From: CAISCU01 sp943361925
GTDB lineage: Bacteria; Bacteroidota; Bacteroidia; UKL13-3
Length of the DNA: 64,000 nt
Assembly: GCA_943361925.1 (NCBI GenBank)
Contig: CALRIT020000014.1
Coordinates: forward strand, 52,689 to 116,688
Direction: 5' to 3'
Positions 46,972 to 55,436 of the stretch are shown one piece after another (positions within the stretch are counted from its first letter, which is position 1; the number at the start of each line of letters is the position of its first letter). A model generated the notes under the pieces. It did no database searches, was not told the DNA's origin, and saw nothing but the letters and a program-made list of their open reading frames with translations. The translations under genes were made by a program, and so were the position numbers.

Positions 46972-46979
46972 TACTTTTG
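46972..46979 (+). promoter_or_regulatory. -7 promoter box of the tRNA-Gln gene
   Basis: TACTTTTG is a full match to the Bacteroidota -7 consensus TAnnTTTG and lies 12 nt before the tRNA. A TTTA at 46950-46953, one base off the -33 TTTG, is 18 nt upstream, close to the usual spacing. Confidence 0.7.
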
Positions 46980-46991
46980 CACTCCCCGAAT

Positions 46992-47064
46992 TGACCGATG
47001 GTGTAATTGGCAACACGTCTGATTTTGGTTCAGAAGAGTCCAGGTTCGAGACCTGGTCGGTCAA
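46992..47064 (+). tRNA. tRNA-Gln (anticodon TTG)
   Basis: Seventy-three nt that fold as a standard cloverleaf: a 7-bp acceptor stem (TGACCGA with TCGGTCA, discriminator A), D stem GTGT/ACAC, anticodon stem TCTGA/TCAGA with loop TTTTGGT (anticodon TTG, reading CAA/CAG), variable loop AGAGT and T arm CCAGG/CCTGG with TTCGAGA loop. The first pair is U-A, typical of glutamine tRNA. CCA is not encoded. A terminator-like hairpin follows. Confidence 0.95.
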
Positions 47065-47074
47065 CAAATAACTC

Positions 47075-47111
47075 ATGCAAGTCTTCTTCAGGGTAGACTT
47101 GCATAATTTTT
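47075..47111 (+). terminator. tRNA-Gln terminator or prs leader attenuator
   Basis: A 10-bp perfect stem (47075-47084 with 47095-47104) followed by a T run (47107-47111) sits between tRNA-Gln and the prs ATG, only about 6 nt before the start codon. It fits a terminator for the tRNA, but with such a short distance it would also lie in any transcript that reads into prs. Confidence 0.7.
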
Positions 47112-47117
47112 AATATA

Positions 47118-48068
47118 ATGGTGGTACGTAACCAAGTCAAAATTTTTACGGGAACAAATTCCCGTTATCTATCTGAAAAGATTGCAGAATCTTATGGAGT
47201 TGAACTGGGCGATTGTACCATCAGTAGATTTGCTGACGGTGAGTTTCAGCCAAATTTTAATGAGTCGGTGAGAGGTTGTGATGTATTTTTGGTACAATCA
47301 ACTTTTTCTAATTCAGATAATTTGATGGAACTTTTGTTAATGATTGATGCCGCAAAACGTGCTTCAGCTCATTATATCACAGCAGTTATTCCTTATTATG
47401 GAATGGCTCGCCAAGATAGAAAAGACAAACCTCGTGTTTCTATTGGTTCAAAAGTTATTGCTGATATGCTAACAGTTGTAGGTGCCAGCAGAGTTATCAC
47501 CATGGATTTACACGCACCGCAAATCCAAGGTTTCTTTGAAATACCGGTTGATCACCTCGATCCTTCTATCATTTTCCTTCCTTATATGAGGGAGTTAAAT
47601 TTAGACCATAATGTTATCATCGCTTCTCCTGATATGGGTTCTTCGGCTCGCGCCAGAATTTATGCCAAGGCTTTGGGTTGTGATATGGTTATTGTTGACA
47701 AAGAAAGACGTCGTGCAAATGAAATCGCTTCCATGAACTTAATTGGAGATGTTAGCGGTAAACATGTGATGATGGTAGATGATATCATTGATACAGGAAA
47801 TACTTTGGCAAAAGCTGCTCAATTGTTGAAAGACAAAGGTGCTGTGAGTGTTAGAGCAATGTGTACCCATCCTGTATTAAGTGGTAAGGCTTATGAAGTT
47901 CTTGAAAGTAGTGTAATAGATGAATTGGTTGTTTGTGATACAATTCCTCTAGCACGTCAAAGCTCTAAAATAAAAGTGTTGTCAGTTGCAAAATTATTTG
48001 CAGATGCCATTCACAATATTACTGAGCATGGTTCTATTAGTTCTTTGTTCGACATGTCGAATAAATAA
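47118..48068 (+). CDS. prs: Ribose-phosphate pyrophosphokinase
   Basis: A 316-residue enzyme that makes PRPP from ribose-5-phosphate and ATP for nucleotide, histidine and tryptophan synthesis. Family landmarks: FTGTNSRYLSEKIAESYG and FADGEFQPNFNESVRG (N-terminal domain), RQDRKDKPRVSIGSKV (the ATP-binding flexible loop region), SPDMGSSARARIYAKALG, and the PRPP-binding loop VMMVDDIIDTGNTLAKAA. The length is usual for the class I enzyme. It is next to tRNA-Gln and precedes rplY, as in many Bacteroidota. Confidence 0.95.
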   Translation: MVVRNQVKIFTGTNSRYLSEKIAESYGVELGDCTISRFADGEFQPNFNESVRGCDVFLVQSTFSNSDNLMELLLMIDAAKRASAHYITAVIPYYGMARQDRKDKPRVSIGSKVIADMLTVVGASRVITMDLHAPQIQGFFEIPVDHLDPSIIFLPYMRELNLDHNVIIASPDMGSSARARIYAKALGCDMVIVDKERRRANEIASMNLIGDVSGKHVMMVDDIIDTGNTLAKAAQLLKDKGAVSVRAMCTHPVLSGKAYEVLESSVIDELVVCDTIPLARQSSKIKVLSVAKLFADAIHNITEHGSISSLFDMSNK

Positions 48069-48096
48069 TTAGCAGAATCTATAGTTGATGGGAAAT

Positions 48097-48126
48097 AATC
48101 CTGATTTAATCGTCAGGGTGATTTTT
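48097..48126 (+). terminator. Possible terminator or leader hairpin between prs and rplY
   Basis: The stem 48098-48104 pairs with 48113-48119 (core CCTGA/TCAGG, with a U-G wobble and a closing A-T pair), loop of 8 nt, and a T5 run at 48122-48126 after two further bases. It could end prs or lie in the rplY leader, where L25 might act, but no such control is proven here. Confidence 0.45.
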
Positions 48127-48152
48127 GAGTAAACCGAAAATTAAATATATAT

Positions 48153-48743
48153 ATGAAAACTATCGCTTTATTTGGAAACTCTCGCGCCTCTTTAGGCAAA
48201 GTGTCGACCAAAGAATTAAGAAACGAAGGTAGAGTACCTTGCGTTTTGTACGGAGGAACTGATAACGTTCAATTCTCTGTTTATGAACCAGACTTCAAAT
48301 TATTGGTTTATACTCCAAACACATACAAAGTAAAATTAGATGTTGAAGGAAAGATTTATTATGCTTTCTTAAAAGACATGCAATTTCACCCGGTAAACGA
48401 TTCTATTATGCATGCTGATTTCCAAGAAATTTCTGAAGGAAAACCAGTAGAAGTTGCAATCCCAGTTCGTTTAGTTGGTAATTCAATTGGTGTTCGTCAG
48501 GGTGGTAAATTAATTGTTAAAACTAAAAAATTACGTGTTCGCGCTATGGCTGATCAATTGCCTGACGCTATTGAATTAAACGTAGAAACTTTAGAAATCG
48601 GAAAATCATTAAAAGTTGCTGATGTAAAAGCAGGTGATTTACTATTATTAGATTCTCCAAACAATCCAATTGTTTCTGTTAAAACAACTCGTGCTGCTCA
48701 AGAAGCTGCTAAAGCTGAAGAAGGCGGAAAGAAAAAGAAATAA
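48153..48743 (+). CDS. rplY: Large ribosomal subunit protein bL25 (CTC form)
   Basis: A 196-residue protein binding 5S rRNA. The N-terminal L25 domain (SRASLGKVSTKELRNEGRVP and CVLYGGTDNVQFSV) is followed by the C-terminal CTC-type beta domain (DFQEISEGKPVEVAIPVRLVG, DAIELNVETLEIGKSLKVAD) and an alanine- and lysine-rich tail (KAEEGGKKKK). The long CTC form is normal in Bacteroidota. ATG start; a good terminator follows. Confidence 0.95.
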   Translation: MKTIALFGNSRASLGKVSTKELRNEGRVPCVLYGGTDNVQFSVYEPDFKLLVYTPNTYKVKLDVEGKIYYAFLKDMQFHPVNDSIMHADFQEISEGKPVEVAIPVRLVGNSIGVRQGGKLIVKTKKLRVRAMADQLPDAIELNVETLEIGKSLKVADVKAGDLLLLDSPNNPIVSVKTTRAAQEAAKAEEGGKKKK

Positions 48744-48762
48744 TATCTTTTATAAGATTTCA

Positions 48763-48790
48763 AAAAAACCTCGCTTTTGCGGGGTTTTTT
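48763..48790 (+). terminator. Rho-independent terminator of rplY
   Basis: A 12-bp stem, with one U-G wobble (48763-48774 with 48779-48790), 4-nt TTTT loop and flanking A run and T run, 19 nt after the rplY stop. Confidence 0.85.
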
Positions 48791-48846
48791 GTTTTATATC
48801 AGTGCTATTTGCTTAATAAATTCAGTATTTTTCAGCTTTGATAACC

Positions 48847-48854
48847 TAATTTTG
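48847..48854 (+). promoter_or_regulatory. -7 promoter box before pth
   Basis: TAATTTTG is a full match to the TAnnTTTG consensus, 22 nt before the GTG start of pth at 48877. The -33 element is not clear. Its position supports the GTG start, since the TTG at 48865 would lie almost at the transcription start. Confidence 0.5.
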
Positions 48855-48876
48855 TAAAAACTCGTTGTTTTCAATT

Positions 48877-49437
48877 GTGAAGTATTTAATCATTGGATTA
48901 GGGAATATGGGCTCAGAATATGCACATACCCGACATAATATTGGTTTTGATATTGCAGAAGCTTTGGCTTCAAAATATGCTGCTACTTTTCAACCGGGTC
49001 GTCATGCCGATTTTGCTGAATTTTCTATCAAAGGACGTCAGGTTGTTGTTATTAAACCTACAACTTTTATGAATTTAAGTGGGAAAGCAGTGCGTTATTG
49101 GATGCAGGAACTAAAACTAACAGCTTCTCAAATTTTAGTTTTGGTTGATGATTTGGCAATTGATTTTGGAAAAATAAGAATCCGTCCTTCAGGCTCTGAT
49201 GCTGGCCACAATGGTTTGAAAAATATTCAAGAATGTTTGCTTACCAAAGATTACCCTCGTTTGAGATTTGGTATTGGAAGCAATTTTAGTAAAGGAAAAC
49301 AAATCGACTTTGTTTTAGGAAAATGGAATGAAAATGAAGCAGCTGAATTACCACTTTTAATAGATCATTCCTTAAAAGCATGTGAAAGTTTTGTGTTCAG
49401 AGGACTTGCTCCAACCATGAATGAATTCAACAAATAA
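48877..49437 (+). CDS. pth: Peptidyl-tRNA hydrolase
   Basis: A 186-residue enzyme that recycles peptidyl-tRNA dropped from ribosomes. The frame opens at a TTG at 48865, but the GTG at 48877 gives the standard family start (KYLIIGLGNMGSEYAHTRHN). The catalytic histidine lies in HTRHNIGFD and the aspartate in LVLVDDLAID; FMNLSGKAV and GSDAGHNGLKNI (substrate contacts) are present. The family length is about 190. The stop overlaps the flippase start by 1 nt. Confidence 0.93.
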   Translation: MKYLIIGLGNMGSEYAHTRHNIGFDIAEALASKYAATFQPGRHADFAEFSIKGRQVVVIKPTTFMNLSGKAVRYWMQELKLTASQILVLVDDLAIDFGKIRIRPSGSDAGHNGLKNIQECLLTKDYPRLRFGIGSNFSKGKQIDFVLGKWNENEAAELPLLIDHSLKACESFVFRGLAPTMNEFNK

Positions 49438-50753
49438 TGAGTACAGAAATCGAACCAAAAAATAATTACCTCAGCAATTCACTTTGGATGTTGTTGGAAA
49501 AATCATCAAGAATTATTTCAGGAATTCTTGTTGGGGTTTTAGTTGCCAGGTATTTAGGTCCTGCTCAATATGGCTTAATTAATTATGCGCTCAGTGTTAT
49601 TTCAATATTTACAATTCTTTCTACTTTAGGTTTAGATAGTATTGTTGTTAGAGAGTTAATTACCCGTAAAGATAGGAAAAATGAAATTTTAGGGACCACT
49701 TTTTTCATGCGTTTAGCCGGAGCATTATTGGTTGTTTTAGGTTCCACCGCTTATTCTTTTTTAAGAGATACTCCCGATAAAACAATTACTGTTTTTATTG
49801 TTAGTTTATCAATCGCATTACAATCTTTTGCTGTAATCGACTTCTATTTCCAATCACAGGTTAAAGGAAAATATACTGCTATTGGTCAGGTTATAACTTT
49901 ACTTGTTTCATCAGTTGTAAAGTTAATGTTGATTTATTTTTCAGCTCACGTTTACTGGTTTGCTGCAATGGCCGTTTTTGAAGCAGGATTATCAGTTTTA
50001 AATCAATTGAGATTCTTCAAAAAAGAAGGAATGGATATTACAAAATGGAGGTTCTCTCTTGTTGAAGCAAAGGAATTACTCTTTCATTCTTATCCTTTAA
50101 TATTAAGTTCTTTGGTGCTGATGTTATACCAAAAATCAGGTGAAATTTTAATTCTGCGTTTCCTAAGAGATTTAGATTTTGTTGGACAATATTCGGCTGC
50201 TGTTAGAATGAGTGAAGCATCTTATTTTATTCCGGTTGCCATTTGTGCTGCTGTTTTCCCTGGAATTATAAATAATCGCCATAATTACGAGCTTCAATTT
50301 AAAAGATATGTTCAACTAGCTTCATTAATGATTTGGTCGGCAATATTTATTTCTATTGGAGGTGTTTTGCTTGGAGATCAGGTAATTGGATTGCTTTTTA
50401 AAGAAAAATATCATTTGTCACCTGCCGTTTTTAAATTACATATCTGGGGTTCAATTCCGGTATTTTTTGGAACCGCCTGGGGTATGTGGATGTTGGCCAT
50501 GAACAAGCAAAAAATTGTGATTTTATTTCAGGTTTGGAACCTGATAGTTTATTTAATCACAGCATTTTATTTCATCCCAAAATACCAAATTAATGGGATG
50601 GCTTATGCTGTTTTGGTAACCTACTATTCAGGTATGATAGCAACTTTGGTATTATATCAACCTAAACAATCACTTACTCTTTTCGTAAAAGCTTTAAATC
50701 CTTTGCAATTACTGGAGGTTTTTAAATACGGAAGAGAGCAGGCTAAAAAGTAA
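49437..50753 (+). CDS. Polysaccharide flippase (Wzx/MATE-like)
   Basis: A 438-residue integral membrane protein with about 12-14 hydrophobic helices. The start (NNYLSNSLWMLLEKSSRIISGILVGVLVARYLGPAQYGLINYALSV in pieces) has the usual W.L.....R...G..VG...AR.LGP..YG pattern of the polysaccharide-biosynthesis flippases. FKEKYHLSPAVFKLHIWG near residue 325 and a final hydrophobic pair complete the family pattern. It would flip lipid-linked oligosaccharides across the inner membrane. It overlaps pth by 1 nt (TAATGA) but is probably functionally linked with the next gene, a polysaccharide deacetylase-like protein, and perhaps the glycan cluster 8 kb away (inference). Confidence 0.88.
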   Translation: MSTEIEPKNNYLSNSLWMLLEKSSRIISGILVGVLVARYLGPAQYGLINYALSVISIFTILSTLGLDSIVVRELITRKDRKNEILGTTFFMRLAGALLVVLGSTAYSFLRDTPDKTITVFIVSLSIALQSFAVIDFYFQSQVKGKYTAIGQVITLLVSSVVKLMLIYFSAHVYWFAAMAVFEAGLSVLNQLRFFKKEGMDITKWRFSLVEAKELLFHSYPLILSSLVLMLYQKSGEILILRFLRDLDFVGQYSAAVRMSEASYFIPVAICAAVFPGIINNRHNYELQFKRYVQLASLMIWSAIFISIGGVLLGDQVIGLLFKEKYHLSPAVFKLHIWGSIPVFFGTAWGMWMLAMNKQKIVILFQVWNLIVYLITAFYFIPKYQINGMAYAVLVTYYSGMIATLVLYQPKQSLTLFVKALNPLQLLEVFKYGREQAKK

Positions 50754-50821
50754 GATTACTCTTTTCTTTTCCATTACCCGTTTTCATTCGATTGACTTAA
50801 ATTGCCGTTTATTATTTTGAT

Positions 50822-52156
50822 ATGCTTGTTTATTGTGCACACGAATCTCCTAGAGTAAAATATGTTTTAGATGAAATCCTACTAAGACGTTTAGGGATAA
50901 AATATAAAACTACTGATAATGCTGATTATTTCGAGAAAACCAGCTCAAACAGAATCAATTACAGCAATACAATTTTTACCAATTGTTTAAATATTCCGGC
51001 TTCGAATCTTTTAAATGAAGAGGATATTCGCATTTTTGAACCTGAAATTAAACAAGACGAAGATTGGTTTTATATGATGTTTCCTTTCAATTGGGAAATT
51101 CCTCATGATTTACCACAACCAACACAATTATTACCTTTTGATTTGTTCTCTTCGTTTTTCTATTTTATTAGCAGGTACGAAGAATATCAACCCAATGTAA
51201 AAAGAGATGAACATGGCCGTTATAAAGCTGAAAATTCTTTGGCTTACAGGTGTGGTTTTTTACACATGCCTTTGTTAGATTCATGGGTTGATTTGTTCAA
51301 ACAACAATTAAAACTTCAATATTCTTCAATCCAGTTTAAGGAAAATAATTTCAAACAAATAAGCACAATTGATATCGATTTTGCTTTTAAATTTCTAGGA
51401 TTATCAACTACTGCCAGGTTTCGTAAAACAATTGGAACTTTGGTAAAAGGTAAATTTTCTGATTTCACAAAAGCGTTGTATGGTGTAGAAAAAGATCCTT
51501 ACGATACTTATCAAATGATTTTACAAAAGTCGAAAGATTCAGGAATTGAAAATCGTTTCTTTTTTCTTTTGTCTGATAGAGGTGGTTTTGATAAGAACAT
51601 TTCAATGAAAGCTATTGAAATGAAAAATCTTTGCAAATTCCTGCTTACACAAGCCATTTGTGGAATTCATCCATCTTATGCTTCATCTTTAAATCGAAAA
51701 TTATTAAAGGAAGAAAAGGAATTATTTTTTGAACTATTTGGTGTGTATCCAAAAACTTCACGTCAACATTTTTTAAAAATACGTTTGCCTGAAACCTATC
51801 GAAATTTAGTTGATATGGGAATTTCAGAAGATTATACCATGGCTTATTCTGAAGCACCCGGTTTTAGAGCATCAACTTCTTATCCATTTCAGTTTTTTGA
51901 TTTAAGTACTCAGGAGGTATTGCCAATTACAATTTATTCATCTTGTTTGATGGATGTTGGTCTTAAAAATTACTCAAAATTAACTCCTGAAAATGCAATA
52001 CAAATGATTCAGCATTTCAAGAGAGAAACCATGCGTGTAAATGGCTATTTCATTAGTATTTGGCACAATTCTTCATTTGATGAAGATGAAGGCTGGGCAA
52101 ATTGGAAAGAAGTTTTTGATTCACTTTACGAAAATGTTGATTTAGAGATTGAGTAA
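50822..52156 (+). CDS. Polysaccharide deacetylase-like protein (DUF7033 type)
   Basis: A 444-residue protein. The N-terminal half has DWFYMMFPFNWEIPHD and SRYEEYQPNVKRDEHGRY, as in the DUF7033 domain found at the start of some Bacteroidota deacetylase-like proteins. The C-terminal half has the NodB-like strand order with TIDIDFAF (metal-site aspartates), CGIHPSYASSLN (His in the metal motif) and RQHFLKIRLPETYRNLVDMG, followed by the C-terminal YSEAPGFRASTSYPFQFFDL. It is probably a carbohydrate esterase acting on a surface polymer; activity is inferred. No signal peptide, so it is likely cytoplasmic. Confidence 0.8.
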   Translation: MLVYCAHESPRVKYVLDEILLRRLGIKYKTTDNADYFEKTSSNRINYSNTIFTNCLNIPASNLLNEEDIRIFEPEIKQDEDWFYMMFPFNWEIPHDLPQPTQLLPFDLFSSFFYFISRYEEYQPNVKRDEHGRYKAENSLAYRCGFLHMPLLDSWVDLFKQQLKLQYSSIQFKENNFKQISTIDIDFAFKFLGLSTTARFRKTIGTLVKGKFSDFTKALYGVEKDPYDTYQMILQKSKDSGIENRFFFLLSDRGGFDKNISMKAIEMKNLCKFLLTQAICGIHPSYASSLNRKLLKEEKELFFELFGVYPKTSRQHFLKIRLPETYRNLVDMGISEDYTMAYSEAPGFRASTSYPFQFFDLSTQEVLPITIYSSCLMDVGLKNYSKLTPENAIQMIQHFKRETMRVNGYFISIWHNSSFDEDEGWANWKEVFDSLYENVDLEIE

Positions 52157-52206
52157 ATTTCAGTTAAAGCATAAAATATCATTTATATTCGTGCATATTT
52201 TTTGAT

Positions 52207-53673
52207 ATGAAAGGTCCATTAAAAATTTACGATACACTTAGCCGGGAAACCAAAGTTTTTGAACCCATTCACGCTCCTTTTGTAGGAATGTATGTGTGCG
52301 GACCTACAGTTTATAGCAATGCTCATTTAGGAAATGTAAGAACTTTTACTTCATTTGATATTGTATTCAGATACTTAACTCATTTAGGTTATAAAGTTAG
52401 ATATGTTAGAAACATCACTGATGCTGGTCATTTAGAAAATGATGCAGATGAAGGTGAAGATAAAATTGGAAAAAAAGCTAAACTCGAAAAGCTTGAACCT
52501 ATGGAAATCGTTCAGCGATATACTGTTGATTTTCGTGAGGTAATGCGTATGTTCAATAATTTACCTCCGAGCATCGAACCTACTGCTACCGGACATATTA
52601 TTGAGCAAATAGAAATGACCAAAAAGATTATTGAAAATGGTTATGCATATGAGTCGAATGGTACAGTTTATTTTGATGTAGAAAAATTCTCAAAAGAATA
52701 TCCATATACTGAATTATCCGGAAGAAATCTGGATGAATTACTTAATAATACCCGCGATTTAGGCGGACAAGATGATAAACATGGTAGATTAGATTTTGCA
52801 CTTTGGATTAAAGCCAAACCAGAACACATCATGCATTGGCCTAGTCCTTGGGGAGAAGGTTTCCCGGGATGGCATATTGAATGTTCTGCTATGAGTTCAA
52901 AATATTTGGGTAATAGTTTTGATATTCATGGTGGTGGTATGGATTTGGTTCCAACACATCATACCAATGAAATTGCTCAGAATCTTGCTTGCAATCATGA
53001 AGTTCCGGTTAAATACTGGATTCATACCAATATGCTTACTGTAAATGGACAAAAAATGAGTAAGAGTCTTGGAAATTCATTTCTTCCTCATGAATTATTT
53101 GCGGGTACTCATCCACTTTTAGAAAGAGGATATAGTCCAATGACTGTTCGTTTCTTCATGTTACAAGCGCATTACAGAAGTACGCTTGATTTTAGTAATG
53201 AAGCTTTGCAGGCTGCCGAAAAAGGTTTCCAAAGATTGATGAATGCAGTAAAATTGCTTCCAAATCTAAAAGCATCAGCAAATTCAGATGTAAATATTGA
53301 TGAACTAATTGATAATGTTTACAATGCTTTAAATGATGATTTTAACACACCAATTACTTTAGCTGCTTTGTTTGATGGAGTTAGAATGATTAATTCTATC
53401 AATGATGGAAAATCAAAAATTTCTGAAGAAGATTTAGTTAAACTAAGAAAACTATTCAAAGATATTGTGTTTGATGTTTTAGGTTTGATGGAAGAATCTA
53501 GCGCAGATAATTCTAAAGTTGATGGTCTTATGAAAATGATTCTTGAACAAAGAGCATCTGCAAAAGCCAGAAGAGATTTTGCTGCTTCAGATGGAATTAG
53601 AGACCAGTTAAAAGAAATTGGAATTGAAGTAAAAGACGGAAAAGAAGGTGCTACTTATAACATTAGTAATTAA
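52207..53673 (+). CDS. cysS: Cysteinyl-tRNA synthetase
   Basis: A 488-residue class I aminoacyl-tRNA synthetase. The first zinc-site cysteine is Cys31 (VCGPTVYS), followed by the HIGH-like SNAHLGN (37-43). The remaining Zn ligands lie in HIECSAMS and HHTNE. KMSKS is at 283-287 (GQKMSKSLGNS). The C-terminal DALR-type helical domain is present and the length is normal. Start ATG at 52207. The next gene's start lies 7 nt after the stop. Confidence 0.95.
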   Translation: MKGPLKIYDTLSRETKVFEPIHAPFVGMYVCGPTVYSNAHLGNVRTFTSFDIVFRYLTHLGYKVRYVRNITDAGHLENDADEGEDKIGKKAKLEKLEPMEIVQRYTVDFREVMRMFNNLPPSIEPTATGHIIEQIEMTKKIIENGYAYESNGTVYFDVEKFSKEYPYTELSGRNLDELLNNTRDLGGQDDKHGRLDFALWIKAKPEHIMHWPSPWGEGFPGWHIECSAMSSKYLGNSFDIHGGGMDLVPTHHTNEIAQNLACNHEVPVKYWIHTNMLTVNGQKMSKSLGNSFLPHELFAGTHPLLERGYSPMTVRFFMLQAHYRSTLDFSNEALQAAEKGFQRLMNAVKLLPNLKASANSDVNIDELIDNVYNALNDDFNTPITLAALFDGVRMINSINDGKSKISEEDLVKLRKLFKDIVFDVLGLMEESSADNSKVDGLMKMILEQRASAKARRDFAASDGIRDQLKEIGIEVKDGKEGATYNISN

Positions 53674-53680
53674 TCATACA

Positions 53681-54685
53681 ATGTATTTATCGAATTTTAA
53701 ACTGCTTTTTTGTTTTGTTGGATTGACTTTGATTTTACTTTCTTCATGCGGTGATGAATCTAATTCAAATAAAAAGCAAAACACTGTAACACAGACTGAG
53801 CAAGTTAAACCAGCATTGGTTTCTCCTGATTTTAATTCAGATTCTGCCTATATGTTTGTTCAGGAACAAGTAAATTTTGGTCCACGTTTTACCAATAGCG
53901 AAGGACATACAAAATGCGGAAATTGGTTGGTTTCAAAGTTCACATCTTATGCTGATAAGGTTTATGAGCAAAAAGCTGATGTGAAAAATTTTGATGGAAA
54001 AACACTTCATATCAGAAATGTAATAGCATCATTTAATCCTGATGCAAAAAAGCGTGTAATTGTTGCCGCACATTGGGATAGCAGACCATATGCCGATCAA
54101 GATGCAGATAAATCAAAACATACGGAGCCAATTCTTGCTGCCGATGATGCAGGTTCTGGTGTTGCTGTTATGCTTGAAATGGCAAGAGTAATGTCGGCTA
54201 AGAAACCTGAAATTGGAATTGATTTAATTTGTTTTGATGCAGAAGACTTAGGAAAACCTCAGTATGAAGATTCTTATTGTTTAGGTTCACAGTACTGGTC
54301 GAAAAATCCACATCTAAAAAATTACAAAGCAGATTATGGTATTTTATTGGATATGGTTGGTGGCAGAGATGCCAAATTTGTTTGGGAATCATTTAGTGTA
54401 AAATATGCTGAAAGTACGGTTCGTAAAGTTTGGGACCAGGCTGTTCAATTGGGCTACAGCAATTATTTTTATTATTATCAGGGAAATGGAATTACCGACG
54501 ACCACTATTATGTAAATAAAATTGCAGGTATTCCTATGATTGATATTATTCATTATTCAGAACAAACCAACAGTTCATTTCCTCCGCATTGGCATACTTT
54601 GGGAGATAATATGAATGTAATTGATAGAAATACTTTAAAAGCAGTTGGTCAATCTCTGTTGGAGGTAGTTTATAAAGAGAAATAA
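53681..54685 (+). CDS. M28-family lipoprotein, glutaminyl-peptide cyclotransferase-like
   Basis: A 334-residue exported lipoprotein. The frame opens at 53648 inside cysS, but the ATG at 53681 gives a signal with lipobox (FVGLTLILLSSC). The M28/QC fold is visible: VIVAAHWDSRPYADQD, then ILAADDAGSGVAVMLEMAR (with metal Asp), ICFDAEDLGKPQ (catalytic/metal Glu), LLDMVGGRDAKF, DDHYYVNKIAGIPMIDIIHY (metal His). These match type II glutaminyl cyclases, which make pyroglutamate at N-terminal Gln of secreted proteins, a known feature in Bacteroidota where mature T9SS proteins often begin with Gln. Catalysis is inferred, and a peptidase role is the alternative. Confidence 0.88.
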   Translation: MYLSNFKLLFCFVGLTLILLSSCGDESNSNKKQNTVTQTEQVKPALVSPDFNSDSAYMFVQEQVNFGPRFTNSEGHTKCGNWLVSKFTSYADKVYEQKADVKNFDGKTLHIRNVIASFNPDAKKRVIVAAHWDSRPYADQDADKSKHTEPILAADDAGSGVAVMLEMARVMSAKKPEIGIDLICFDAEDLGKPQYEDSYCLGSQYWSKNPHLKNYKADYGILLDMVGGRDAKFVWESFSVKYAESTVRKVWDQAVQLGYSNYFYYYQGNGITDDHYYVNKIAGIPMIDIIHYSEQTNSSFPPHWHTLGDNMNVIDRNTLKAVGQSLLEVVYKEK

Positions 54686-55023
54686 TGGCCACAGATTTTA
54701 CATTTTTTGAAAATGTTTATGATGTTGTTCGCTTGATTCCCAAAGGTAGAGTAAGTTCTTATGGAGCAATTGCGGCCTATTTGGGGGCAAAAAGAAGTGC
54801 AAGATTAGTTGGTTATGCTATGAATGGTTCACATAAAGTTGTGCCTTATGTGCCAGCACACAGAGTTGTAAATAGGGTTGGAGTTTTAACTGGAAAGCAT
54901 TTTTTTGGTTTGGGTGATGAAATGAAAGAACTTTTGGAGGCAGAAGGAATTTGGGTAAAAAATGATAAAGTTATAGCCTTCAAAGAGTTATTTTGGGACC
55001 CCAATAAAGAACTTTACCTTTAA
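54685..55023 (+). CDS. Alkyltransferase-like (ATL) DNA-binding protein
   Basis: A 112-residue protein of the O6-alkylguanine-DNA alkyltransferase C-terminal domain fold. It has the helix-turn-helix (GRVSSYGAIAAYLGAKRSARLVGYAMN) with the arginine finger in SARLVG, and the active-site motif where PCHR is expected reads PAHR (residues 57-60). The alkyl-accepting cysteine is therefore alanine (Ala58), as in alkyltransferase-like proteins that bind O6-alkylguanine and hand it to nucleotide excision repair. It overlaps the M28 gene by 1 nt, and the AhpD-like gene begins 10 nt after it. Confidence 0.9.
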   Translation: MATDFTFFENVYDVVRLIPKGRVSSYGAIAAYLGAKRSARLVGYAMNGSHKVVPYVPAHRVVNRVGVLTGKHFFGLGDEMKELLEAEGIWVKNDKVIAFKELFWDPNKELYL

Positions 55024-55033
55024 AGATTGAAAT

Positions 55034-55384
55034 ATGAGTAATCAGGTTGATGAATTTAATGAATACAGAGAAAAAATGAATGAAAAAATCCTGGGTGCTG
55101 ATAACCTAGTTTTGAAACGTTTATTTAATCTGGATACCAATACTTATGAAGATGGAGCTTTATCAGCCCAAACAAAAGAAATGTTGGGGTTGGTAGCGAG
55201 TATGGTATTACGTTGTGATGATTGCATTAAATATCATTTAGGGAAATGTTACGAAATGGGAGTTACTACAGCACAAATGTTTGAGATCTTTTCCGTAGCA
55301 AATATTGTCGGTGGAACAATTGTGATTCCGCATACAAGAAGAGCTGTAGAGTACTGGGAAGCGCTTCAACAGCAACCTAAATAA
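55034..55384 (+). CDS. Carboxymuconolactone decarboxylase (AhpD-like) family protein
   Basis: A 116-residue all-helical protein. The AhpD-type redox motif is C-x2-C-x3-H: Cys61, Cys64 and His68 in RCDDCIKYHLG. These proteins act in peroxide defence or as small thiol oxidoreductases. EMGVTTAQMFEIFSVANIVGGTIVIPHTR matches the conserved second half of the family. It forms part of the cysS/M28/ATL/AhpD run of genes in the same direction. The physiological electron partner is unknown. Confidence 0.88.
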   Translation: MSNQVDEFNEYREKMNEKILGADNLVLKRLFNLDTNTYEDGALSAQTKEMLGLVASMVLRCDDCIKYHLGKCYEMGVTTAQMFEIFSVANIVGGTIVIPHTRRAVEYWEALQQQPK

Positions 55385-55436
55385 TATTTCTAAATTTCTA
55401 TTATAGAGGTATTAAATTAGTACCCGATTAAAAATT

